Of a stretch of DNA of 64,000 nucleotides, positions 46,099-53,844 are shown one piece after another (the stretch's first letter is position 1; each line of letters begins with the position of its first letter). The stretch is from positions 124,001-188,000 of the forward strand of contig NZ_AUJP01000004.1 of the NCBI RefSeq assembly GCF_000424285.1, in the 5' to 3' direction. This DNA is from Butyrivibrio sp. MB2005. GTDB taxonomy: Bacteria > Bacillota > Clostridia > Lachnospirales > Lachnospiraceae. Under the pieces are notes generated by a model. It saw nothing but the letters and a program-made list of their open reading frames with translations, did no database searches and was not told the origin of the DNA. The position numbers and the translations under genes are program-made.

Positions 46099-47376
46099 TC
46101 ATGCAAAACATGACCGAATTGCGTCTAACTGTGCATCTGCCTGAACGGCTCTGATGTAGTGTAGAGTAGTGTTTTTGTCCACATGACCTGCTGCATACAT
46201 GACAGTCTGTAAATCTCCGCCCGTCGCTCTGGCTAGTTCCGTTACGCTCCAGAACCTTATCTTGTGTGATGAGAGATAGGGAACACCTGCTTCCGTCGTG
46301 ATAGCCTTCAGATGATCGTTAAAATGCCCTGTATTGAGTGGATTGCCATGACTTGTAACAACAATGTGATCAGATAAGTCATCCGGCATTCCAAGGCTTT
46401 TAAAGACGTCAATGGCTCTGTCAGATAGCGGAAGGATACGGGAACCTTTTTCACCACCTTTTGTGTGCGCGAGCTCAACATGATGGTTAATGCCGTTCTC
46501 ATCCTTTCTGAGCACAACCTCACGGGAAACGGATATTGTTTTATTTCTGAAATCAATATCGCTCCAACGAAGGGCTTTTAGTTCACCGATACGCACACAG
46601 AGACAGAACATAAGCTCAATTCCGTAGTCGTAGCCACTTTTATCCTTCTTTTCAGACAGGACTTTCAGGATCGCTTCACGGTCCTCATTTGTGTAACGGA
46701 TGTTGCTGTTATCAACGGCCTTGAACTTGAGATCCTTGCAGTTTAGGGAACGGCTAAGGTTATCCGTCACTATATCCATCTCGATAGCAAGGTCATAGAC
46801 GGCATTCATGATGCTTTTCAGATTGTTGAAAGTTTTTCTGCTCATGACTCTGCCACCAGTCAGACGTTTGAAAAACAGCTTCAGGTAGGATGCCTTGATA
46901 TCAGTGATTGGCATATCCGCAATAGGATCACTGTCATAATGCTTGTTCCACACCTGCCTGTATCTGTCTGTGGTGAGGGAAGATATATCAGGATCCTGTT
47001 CTTTCTGACTGATAAGCTGTTCAAACAATATCCTTACGGTATGTGTATCATCACCAAAGAGATATACATAAGCCTTATCGTAGGCTTCCTGCTCCGTGTT
47101 GGCGGTTACTTTGTCTCTTTCATCTGTCCTCAGTGCGACAGGAATCCTGATCTTGTACCTGCCATTAGCTTTGTCATATGTGACAATCTTACTGTTTTCC
47201 CTTATGTAGGGTAAAAATGCTCCTTTCACCTTTAATATGTGTTGTTTTGCCAATAATTGTTTCTTCATATCGTCAATTTCGGCACTCTCTTTACCAAAAA
47301 GTGTAGCATTGCAGCTTACCCCCTGTCTAGGAGTCATCTGTATTATGTTATCTGTTCTTTCCATACTTTTCCCCAT
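46099..47376 (-). CDS. int: Tyrosine-recombinase integrase
   Basis: 425 residues (ATG 47376; ATG 47364 also possible). An AP2-like/SAM-like arm- and core-binding N-terminal region is followed by the catalytic domain: Arg in 'CLCVRIGELKALRWSDID', HKIR in 'YLSSHKIRFWSV', the 'YAAGH' His and the nucleophile Tyr in 'TTLHYIRAV'. It integrates the element at tRNA-Thr. The gene ends ~50 bp from attL, the usual layout. A closely related C-terminal remnant lies beyond attR. No excisionase gene is recognised. Confidence 0.95.
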   Translation of the reverse strand: MGKSMERTDNIIQMTPRQGVSCNATLFGKESAEIDDMKKQLLAKQHILKVKGAFLPYIRENSKIVTYDKANGRYKIRIPVALRTDERDKVTANTEQEAYDKAYVYLFGDDTHTVRILFEQLISQKEQDPDISSLTTDRYRQVWNKHYDSDPIADMPITDIKASYLKLFFKRLTGGRVMSRKTFNNLKSIMNAVYDLAIEMDIVTDNLSRSLNCKDLKFKAVDNSNIRYTNEDREAILKVLSEKKDKSGYDYGIELMFCLCVRIGELKALRWSDIDFRNKTISVSREVVLRKDENGINHHVELAHTKGGEKGSRILPLSDRAIDVFKSLGMPDDLSDHIVVTSHGNPLNTGHFNDHLKAITTEAGVPYLSSHKIRFWSVTELARATGGDLQTVMYAAGHVDKNTTLHYIRAVQADAQLDAIRSCFA

Positions 47377-47392
47377 GAAAAAAGAGCCCTTC

Positions 47393-47420
47393 AGGGAAGA
47401 AGATTTAAACCAACTTCCCT
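47393..47420. terminator. Inverted repeat between vapE and int
   Basis: AGGGAAG (47393-47399) and CTTCCCT (47414-47420) pair around a 14-nt loop upstream of int. It has no good T-run on the minus strand, so it may be regulatory rather than terminating. Confidence 0.35.
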
Positions 47421-47501
47421 AAACTGACTCCTAAAACTTATTTATTTCTTTTATTTTTTCTCTTTTTTAGATGGTTTATAGTTTAATAGTTTAAAAATGG
47501 A

Positions 47502-48878
47502 TTACTCGAAGGGAATCTCCATCTGCTTCGGAACAGGAATAAAACCATCAGGATCTTCCTTTGCAGGCTTTATTCCTTCACGGATCCATGTCTTCTGCGT
47601 GCCATAGTCGAAGAAGTTGTGAGTGGTTCCGCGCTTCCAACCCTGGATGTTATCCATGATCTGTGCTATCTGCATGGCTTCGGATTTCTTCGGTTTATCA
47701 AACAGCTTGTTGTTATTCAAAGCTTCGTAGTAAAGCATGCTCACGCAGACATAGTCTTCCTTGGTGGCATCAAGGAAATCCCTTATGGAAGTTTCCATCG
47801 GATCCTCGGGCTTGAAATCCTCCTGAAGGGCTTCAAGTTCTTCCTGCATCTCTTTTGAAAGAGTAAGGGAGAAGTCTCCGGACTTATAGATCACCATCAT
47901 TTCTGCCCACATCTGTTCAATGTATGCCCTTGAGGCTTCTTCGTCTTCAAGGATATGAACATCTGCTCTGGAAGCGTTACATTCAACCGGAATAAATCTT
48001 CTGTTGCCGGATTTATCAGGTGGCAGGAACTGTCTTTTGTTTGATGTTCCTGCAAAAACACACTTTCTCGGATGGTCTGTAGAAATCTTGTCATAACGTA
48101 TGCGGTAGACATCCACCTGTCTTGTGATGAAGGATTTCACTTCCTCTGCATTTGCTGCCTTCATAGCCGCAAGCATCTCTGCCATCTCAATGATGACGTG
48201 CCCCTGAAGCTTCTCGAAAACATCGTCTCCGTCAAGTTTCTTCACATCATCAGTAAAATATCTGTCCTTTGTTGCAAGAAATCTTAAGAATGTTGACTTG
48301 CCGGCACCCTGACCACCTACAAGGCAGAGCATATAATCAAATTTATGACCGGGATCATACACTCTTGAGATTGTTCCTAGCATGAACAGCTTCAAAGCTT
48401 CGTAGTTGAGTTCCGTTTCTTCTGCGCCAAGAAAATGGTGAAGGGCATGTCTTACACGCTCTACGCCATCCCATTCGAGGGATTCCCAGTATTCCTTCAA
48501 CGGATGATACGGATTATCAAAGGATACTGTTTTGACAGCTCTCTCAATCATGTTGTCCTTCTTTAGGCCATAATATGTTTCAACATAAGTAATGATGTTC
48601 GCCATATCTATGTCGGTCATGGGTTCGCCAACCCTTCTCCATGGCATGTCCCTGATGATGTCAATGCGTTCTGTGAGCTCATTGTATCTGATGGCATCCT
48701 TTAAAGTGGGATCTTCCTTTATGACGATCCTGCAATTATCATTATTCTGTCTTAACTTGCCCTGCTCGTCCTTATTTAAGAGCTTTCTTACACACATTGT
48801 CTCTCTTATTACTCTTTTCTTTTCAATCTCCATCTGAGTCTTTCTTATCCCGATATCATCATCTTTTACGCTTTTCAA
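47502..48878 (-). CDS. VapE/VirE-type P-loop helicase (virulence-associated E)
   Basis: 458 residues from a TTG start with AGGAG ~10 nt upstream, overlapping the primase gene by 20 bp. The SF3-like ATPase has Walker A 'CLVGGQGAGKSTFLRFLA' near residue 190, Walker B 'GHVIIEMAEM', and 'CVFAGTSNKRQFLPPDKSGN' as sensor region. VapE proteins with CHC2 primases form the replication module of many integrative elements and satellite phages. Coupling to the primase supports such a pair here. Confidence 0.88.
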   Translation of the reverse strand: MKSVKDDDIGIRKTQMEIEKKRVIRETMCVRKLLNKDEQGKLRQNNDNCRIVIKEDPTLKDAIRYNELTERIDIIRDMPWRRVGEPMTDIDMANIITYVETYYGLKKDNMIERAVKTVSFDNPYHPLKEYWESLEWDGVERVRHALHHFLGAEETELNYEALKLFMLGTISRVYDPGHKFDYMLCLVGGQGAGKSTFLRFLATKDRYFTDDVKKLDGDDVFEKLQGHVIIEMAEMLAAMKAANAEEVKSFITRQVDVYRIRYDKISTDHPRKCVFAGTSNKRQFLPPDKSGNRRFIPVECNASRADVHILEDEEASRAYIEQMWAEMMVIYKSGDFSLTLSKEMQEELEALQEDFKPEDPMETSIRDFLDATKEDYVCVSMLYYEALNNNKLFDKPKKSEAMQIAQIMDNIQGWKRGTTHNFFDYGTQKTWIREGIKPAKEDPDGFIPVPKQMEIPFE

Positions 48879-49470
48879 TATTTTTTATCTCCTTCTCATA
48901 TGTTTTCATAATTTCATGCTGTTCATTTCTGTCACCAAAAGTCAGAGCGTCAAGCAACTCATTAATAAAGTCGAGCCTATCAAGCGCCTCAACGAAAAAA
49001 GGATGCCAGTCGGCATCCTCTTCGTTTATATCCTTTGGTGCATATTCTTTTTTCCATTCCCACAACTGTCTGTGATAGTCTGACAGGACATTTATTGCAT
49101 CTCGCCTTATGATGTCAAATGCCTTTTCCGCTTCTCGCTTACGGGCTAATTCCTTTTCCTGCAATATCTGTTCTTTTGACTTAGGCCTTGAATAACTGTT
49201 ATAACCAAACGAAATTCCAAGAAAGAAGTCATCGTTAAGCTTCCTTGTTGCATCAAGTAGTGACAGACCATAGTAGTTGGCTACAAAATCTATGGCATCT
49301 CCATCTGCTCCACATGCAAAGCAGTGATACCTGCTATCGACCTTCATACTGGGATTTCTGTCATTATGGAAAGGACAGCAGCACATCCCTTTACTGCCGA
49401 CACCTATCCCATAATGTCTGAAAGCATCAAGGGCACTCACCCTTTGCTTTACTTCTGAAAATACACTCAT
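48859..49470 (-). CDS. CHC2 zinc-finger DNA primase fragment-type protein
   Basis: 203 residues from ATG 49470 (GGAGGTGACAG upstream). The zinc finger is 'CCCPFHNDRNPSM...YHCFACGADGDAIDF' (C-H-C-C), with DnaG-type 'VSALDAFRHYGI' before it. There is no TOPRIM domain, as in many stand-alone CHC2 proteins of mobile elements. The second half is charged and helical. It probably primes element DNA together with the VapE helicase. Confidence 0.88.
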   Translation of the reverse strand: MSVFSEVKQRVSALDAFRHYGIGVGSKGMCCCPFHNDRNPSMKVDSRYHCFACGADGDAIDFVANYYGLSLLDATRKLNDDFFLGISFGYNSYSRPKSKEQILQEKELARKREAEKAFDIIRRDAINVLSDYHRQLWEWKKEYAPKDINEEDADWHPFFVEALDRLDFINELLDALTFGDRNEQHEIMKTYEKEIKNIEKRKR

Positions 49471-49483
49471 GCTGTCACCTCCG

Positions 49484-50884
49484 TCACAGACTCTGTTCTG
49501 CGGTTCGTGGTTTCTTAGGATGCGAGATGGAATCTGCTTCCTTATTTTCCCTGATACCACGGACAGTAACATGGAGATCTTTCAAAAGGCTTGGCTTGAT
49601 GCCCTCAGCAATCTCTATCTGAAGCTTTGTCTTTTTTGAAGGTGATGCAAATGTCTTTCTGACAGTTTTTATTACACGATCCTTTATTTTTGTGAGCCCA
49701 TTCTGAAAAATGGTGAGCTGTTCCAGAGCAAATCTGTTTACAACTTTCGTTACCGGATTTGTGGATTCCTGAATCTTACTCTTGAAGCGGTCAAGTTCCT
49801 TTGATTCCTCATCAGTAACACAGGAAGCAATTTCACCAACGAGCTTTTCACATGCTTTGTCATATGCATGACTGGCTACAGTACTGGCAAAAGTATCAAT
49901 GTCTGATATTTCAACCTGCTTCTTTTCAAGCTCTGCTTCAAGTCGTGATTTATCTTCTAAAAGCTTTTTGTTTTCAGTAGCAAGATCATCATTGTTTAAG
50001 GTGAGCTTTTCATTCTCAGCGGACAGTCTGCCATTTTTTTCTGACAGATTCTCGTTAAGTACAAGAGCTTCATCATACAGCATCTGAACAGAAGACAATT
50101 TATCTCTGAGTTCTGATAATTCACCATTGATCTTGGTGATGATATATTCCTGCTTCTCCTGATATTTCTTTCCGCCATACATAGGTTCTTCGATGATCTC
50201 AAGCCCATGCTTCTTGCAGATGTCGATCAGGAGCTTTCTGCATTCTGCATCATAGGACATCTTCCGGTTATTGTATCTGCCCTGAGGTTTTGACGGATCG
50301 GGGAGTTCGAACCCCAGCTGCTTTAGAGCTTTCTCCTGTTTGGGCTGACGTTCGCCATATTTGTTTGTAACATCAAAGACATGTCTCTCATGGATGTGCG
50401 GCGTGCTCTCATCAATATGAAGAGCCCAGTCGAGAATATGAACGTTGGAACCGTAACGCTCCTGCATGGTTGTCATGAACTCGGAGACTATCTCCAGAAG
50501 GACACCATGCTCAATCGTCTCTTCAACACTTCCGATCTGATAGATGGTTTCTTCCGGACAGGTACGTTTATCAGTCCGAAGATCGTCGGTCGTCCTGCAT
50601 CTCTCAAGATGTCTTGCTTCCTTATTTCTTTCGTTCTGACCATCAATGTAATCCGTATAGCAGAGATCATAGAATTCTTTCTCAGCCTCAGTAAAAGTGT
50701 GACAGTTTTCATCCCTGTCCTTGTCAAAGACCGGAACCCTGTCAATGCAGTTCCAGTAGACGTTGTAGGGTGTCAAATCTTCCTTGATATTCTCAGCATT
50801 GCTGACATCAAATTCTCTGTCATTATGCTTTGAGTTATAGCTGCCGTTCTTTCCACAACGGCCATTATGTCGCGATACTCGCAT
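49484..50884 (-). CDS. mob: MobV/Pre-family relaxase (plasmid recombination protein)
   Basis: 466 residues from ATG 50884 (AAAAGGAG upstream). The N-terminal relaxase region shows 'VYWNCIDRVPVF' and the metal site 'HIDESTPHIHERHVFDV' (H-x-H), followed by 'QKLGFELPDPSKPQGRYNNR'-like motifs. A ~100-residue Leu/Glu/Lys coiled coil follows. MobV nicks oriT and lets an element be mobilised by a helper conjugation system. No type IV secretion genes are present, so the element is mobilizable, not self-transmissible. An oriT-like tract lies immediately upstream. Confidence 0.9.
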   Translation of the reverse strand: MRVSRHNGRCGKNGSYNSKHNDREFDVSNAENIKEDLTPYNVYWNCIDRVPVFDKDRDENCHTFTEAEKEFYDLCYTDYIDGQNERNKEARHLERCRTTDDLRTDKRTCPEETIYQIGSVEETIEHGVLLEIVSEFMTTMQERYGSNVHILDWALHIDESTPHIHERHVFDVTNKYGERQPKQEKALKQLGFELPDPSKPQGRYNNRKMSYDAECRKLLIDICKKHGLEIIEEPMYGGKKYQEKQEYIITKINGELSELRDKLSSVQMLYDEALVLNENLSEKNGRLSAENEKLTLNNDDLATENKKLLEDKSRLEAELEKKQVEISDIDTFASTVASHAYDKACEKLVGEIASCVTDEESKELDRFKSKIQESTNPVTKVVNRFALEQLTIFQNGLTKIKDRVIKTVRKTFASPSKKTKLQIEIAEGIKPSLLKDLHVTVRGIRENKEADSISHPKKPRTAEQSL

Positions 50885-50939
50885 AAACAAATTTCTCCTT
50901 TTCATAAAATTATTGATGTTAATCGATTTGTTTTTGCAA

Positions 50940-51160
50940 AAACGTGGCAGGCGGCGGGCGTCGTCTTCAAGGGCTAGAAAGGCCCAAGAGACAAATAATA
51001 CCCAGTACCATGTGTCGCAAGCGACCACATGACTGGGCGGGGTTTCACCCTCGGCCTGACAAAGGGAGCGCTGCTCCCCTTGACCCCTTTTGTGAAAATG
51101 TGTGCACTCATTTTCACCAGAGCGCAAAGAACTTTGCACTCTGCTCCGGAGCAAAGAAAA
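50940..51160. other. Putative oriT / structured non-coding tract upstream of mob
   Basis: A run of inverted repeats without a credible gene: GGGC/GGCCC near 50970-50985; a 37-nt imperfect palindrome at 51001-51037 (CCCAGT...CATGTG...CACATG...ACTGGG); AAGGGAGC/GCTCCCCTT near 51062-51081; GTGAAAATG/CATTTTCAC at 51092-51117; AGCGCAAAG/CTTTGCACT at 51120-51139; TGCTCCGGAGCA at 51142-51153. Position and structure suit a MobV oriT. The nick site is not identified. Confidence 0.5.
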
Positions 51161-51251
51161 AAGGATCAGTTCCCTGACCATTTCTGATCAGCGAGATAAT
51201 CCTCTTTTCTTCGTTCCAGCTAAGCCGTTCCATATGCAGTTGTATAAACAG

Positions 51252-51547
51252 AAAAAGCAACCGGAAAGTAAATCCCGATTGCTTTTGCAAGTATAATAAT
51301 ATCATCCCATAAAATAAATGAAAATAGACAGGAAGTGCCAACTCGTGTAATCTCAGTGTCAATTAGTGTAATCTTGGTGTCAAATAGTGTAATTCAAATT
51401 CATTTATCATAAAACAAAAAAGCAACCAAAAACGAATCATGGTTGCTTCAGCAAGTATAATAATATCACCCTGAAAAAACGGTGAAAAGTATCTGGGAGT
51501 GTAAACCTAGTGTAAAAAAGGGGTCTAACAGTGTAAACCTAGTGTAA
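51252..51547 (+). repeat. Duplicated hairpin module with phased GTGTAA iterons
   Basis: Two ~55-bp repeats (51252-51308 and 51416-51472, 164 bp apart) each hold an AAGCAACC-type hairpin and GCAAGTATAATAATATCA. Each is followed by GTGT(C)AA motifs: 51345, 51356, 51366, 51377, 51387 after the first; 51499, 51510, 51531, 51542 after the second. Steps within clusters are 10-11 bp, so all face one side of the helix. This looks like an iteron-type origin or cooperative protein-binding region of the element. Confidence 0.65.
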
Positions 51548-51618
51548 TATCAGATGTTATATCCGAGAGAACACATTATGATATTATCACATGAAATTTC
51601 TGGTGTGAATTAGCAGTT

Positions 51619-51745
51619 CCTTATCTTTTCATGACAAATCATTAAAATTTCCTTATCAAATCCTTATCAATCCCTTATGTCCATGATAATAATAGCATCC
51701 CTTTTATGAGATAGAAATATACAGAAGGTATACAAATGGTATACA
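51619..51745 (+). repeat. CCTTATC and GGTATACA direct repeats
   Basis: CCTTATC at 51619, 51651 and 51662 with CCTTATG at 51673, then GGTATACA at 51727 and 51738 (11-bp step). They lie in ~350 bp of AT-rich, gene-free DNA next to the GTGTAA array and may belong to the same origin or control region. Confidence 0.4.
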
Positions 51746-51951
51746 TGATTTTTAAAAGCCAAAAATTCTAATGGTATTTTTATTAGCAAATATATTAAAT
51801 CTTTATGAAATAACATCTATTTTGTAAAAAGAGGTAATTAAAAATGATAAACTGAAAGTACTATAAATTATAAATATAATATGTTTCTCAAAGGGGATTA
51901 AAATAAAGTGTACCCTTTGTCAAGGACAAATTTAAAAGCATAAAAGCATAG

Positions 51952-52926
51952 TTATTTGTCTCTTGGAAGATGACCATTGTCATCAATGGATGAGTAAGTG
52001 ATAAGAGGGTATTTACCAGTTATACAGTACTCATAGTATTCGTTAGGTGACAGCTTAGATAGTTGCCATTGGCCACGATCATTGTTGTAGTAATCCATGT
52101 AGTCATCGATGATGGTTTTGGCATCGTTAAAGGATTCGGCAAGGGCTATCTTATCCATGATCTCATCTTTCATGTGACCGAAGAAGCTTTCCTGAGGAGC
52201 ATTGTCCCAGCAGTTACCACGACGGGACATGGATTGGCGAAGATTAGAATCCTTTACAATTTCACGGAACTTTTTGCTGGTATAGTGACAGCCTTGATCA
52301 CTATGGATAAGGGTTTCGTCATCCAGAGTGGCTCCGTGGCTATCAATCAGGATGTTGACAGTTTCAAGAACAAAGTCAAGCTCGAGGGATTCACTCAGTA
52401 CATAAGCGAGGATTTGCATAGTATAGGCATCCTTGATTACTGAAAGATAGAAGAACACACCGCAGCAAGGGATGTAAGTGATATCTGTTAGTAGTACCTT
52501 GCGAGGGCCATGTTCCTTAAACTCCCTTTTAAGGAGGTTATCAGCCACAGCATCCGTTTTAAGCGCTTTAGCCATACGGCGGTAAGGGTTCGCTTTACGG
52601 ATGGGGCATTTGAGCCCGTATTTGTGCATTAGTCGCTGGATCTTCTTGAGGTTCATAAGAACCGGTGGATCCATATGAAGAAGTCGCATATGAATGCTTC
52701 TGATGCCTTTATCGTATCCTCTGAACTGATAGGCTTGAAGGATAAGTTCAAAATCGGCTCTGTCCGCAGCTTCCTTCTCGGCACGTTTGTCAGCAGAAGC
52801 AACCCAATTGTAGTAGCCGGAGCGTGAAACGCCTGCGATGGCACAGAGTTCCTTGATATTTTGGAGATTGCCCTCCATGGATATGATTTCATGGATGACC
52901 TCGTATTTAGCACTTGGTTTATCCAT
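51952..52926 (-). CDS. IS3-family transposase OrfB (DDE integrase domain)
   Basis: 324 residues counted from ATG 52926 (in-frame TTG at 52932). HTH_21-type N terminus ('ELCAIAGVSRSGYYNWV'), then the DDE core: D in 'VLLTDITYIP', D in 'LIHSDQGCHYTS', E in 'NCWDNAPQESFFGHMKDE'. The C terminus has 'YYNNDRGQWQLSKLSPNEY'. It is in the -1 frame relative to orfA, so an OrfAB fusion by programmed frameshift is expected. The frame is uninterrupted, so it may be active. Confidence 0.93.
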   Translation of the reverse strand: MDKPSAKYEVIHEIISMEGNLQNIKELCAIAGVSRSGYYNWVASADKRAEKEAADRADFELILQAYQFRGYDKGIRSIHMRLLHMDPPVLMNLKKIQRLMHKYGLKCPIRKANPYRRMAKALKTDAVADNLLKREFKEHGPRKVLLTDITYIPCCGVFFYLSVIKDAYTMQILAYVLSESLELDFVLETVNILIDSHGATLDDETLIHSDQGCHYTSKKFREIVKDSNLRQSMSRRGNCWDNAPQESFFGHMKDEIMDKIALAESFNDAKTIIDDYMDYYNNDRGQWQLSKLSPNEYYEYCITGKYPLITYSSIDDNGHLPRDK

Positions 52927-52928
52927 AA

Positions 52929-53366
52929 TCAATTCCTCGGCTTTTTGTCGTTGCCCAGCTCGGTAATTTTTTTTAGAAAATCAACCTGCTGGCGAAGATA
53001 AACGAGCTCACGCTGCATAGCAGAAATGGAAAGCTGCGAAGGCATGGTGTTGTAGTCTGTGTTCTCGGGTGCTTTTGCTTTAGCATTGGAGTAGTCCTCT
53101 GTAAGAGGTCTGCCGGATTCTACCAGTTCTCGGAGCCTTCTGGCAAAGCCGTAGATACGGGTACGACCAAGAATTTCCGTGTCGTATCCACAGGACTCGA
53201 ATATTTCGATACTGGTATCGCCCTGCTCATAGCGTGACAGGAAAATGTTTTTAAATTCCAGAGTAAAGATGATCTGGCGGGCGTTTACTTTTGCAGTAAA
53301 CTGATTGGCAGCCAAAGTCTCAATCTGTTCTGGAGTGAATGTGGATTTTTTGTGATTGCTTAGCAT
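52929..53366 (-). CDS. IS3-family transposase OrfA (HTH/leucine zipper)
   Basis: 145 residues from ATG 53366, set by GGAGG upstream. It binds the IS ends. HTH-like 'SIEIFESCGYDTEILGRTRI' and a heptad helix ('MQRELVYLRQQVDFLKKIT') at the end. Its last codons contain AAA AAG, a -1 slippery sequence, eight codons or fewer before the stop and just before orfB. The longer frame upstream of 53366 lacks a ribosome site. Confidence 0.88.
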   Translation of the reverse strand: MLSNHKKSTFTPEQIETLAANQFTAKVNARQIIFTLEFKNIFLSRYEQGDTSIEIFESCGYDTEILGRTRIYGFARRLRELVESGRPLTEDYSNAKAKAPENTDYNTMPSQLSISAMQRELVYLRQQVDFLKKITELGNDKKPRN

Positions 53367-53595
53367 GATATAACCTCCAATTGATTGTATTTTACAACAT
53401 CTGGACACAAACGTGAGATGCTGTGTCCAGAAAACGGGGTTTTCCATAAAAACCGTGTCCACTTTACGGGGATGCCACTTCCAAAAGGATGAAAGATGGT
53501 GTCCGAAAAGTGAGATTTCAGAAAGGTCATGTGTCCATTTTTATGGGTACATTTTAAAATGTACTTGACAGCAAGACGAAATAGGCCTATGCTGG

Positions 53596-53674
53596 CACAG
53601 CACAGCACAGCACAGCACAGCACAGCACAGCACAGCACAGCACAGCACAGCACAGCACAGCACAGCACAGCACA
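53596..53674 (+). repeat. Pentanucleotide microsatellite (CACAG)15
   Basis: Fifteen perfect CACAG units (53596-53670) then CACA. It lies 45 bp outside the IS end and ~170 bp before the start codon of a secreted-protein gene. As five is not a multiple of three, unit gain or loss would shift any reading frame through it or change promoter/leader spacing. Confidence 0.95.
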
Positions 53675-53844
53675 AGTAGATAGCTGCGCTTCTTTTTCGC
53701 GTAAAACAGAATATGATAATGATAGATAACCGTCGGACTTGATGGGGGATTATGCCCTGTCTGGTTCGGCGTTTTTTGCGTTGTACAACATCGTAATGCG
53801 GCGGCCATAACAGCTGCGAATAAAGCAAAAAGGAGAAACAGCTT

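Larger units (their letters stand above)
51909..53551 (-). mobile_element. IS3-family (IS150-like) insertion sequence
   Basis: About 1.64 kb. The ends TGTACCC (51909-51915) and GGGTACA (53545-53551) are inverted and preceded or followed internally by GTCC in mirror positions, giving imperfect ~19-bp terminal repeats. It contains overlapping orfA and orfB. No 3-4 bp target duplication is obvious, so either the ends have drifted or the boundaries are a few bases off. It sits between the iteron region and the secreted-protein gene. Confidence 0.75.

Noticed and set aside
51114..51362. 82-codon minus-strand frame across the oriT-like tract
   Set aside because: It is made largely of inverted-repeat and iteron sequence and has no good ribosome site. 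Treated as non-coding structure.
51909..53551. Target-site duplication of the IS3 element
   Set aside because: Bases flanking the proposed ends (AAG left, TTT right) do not match, so none is claimed.
53596..53674. CRISPR array
   Set aside because: The CACAG units are contiguous 5-mers with no spacers, and no cas gene is present in the window.
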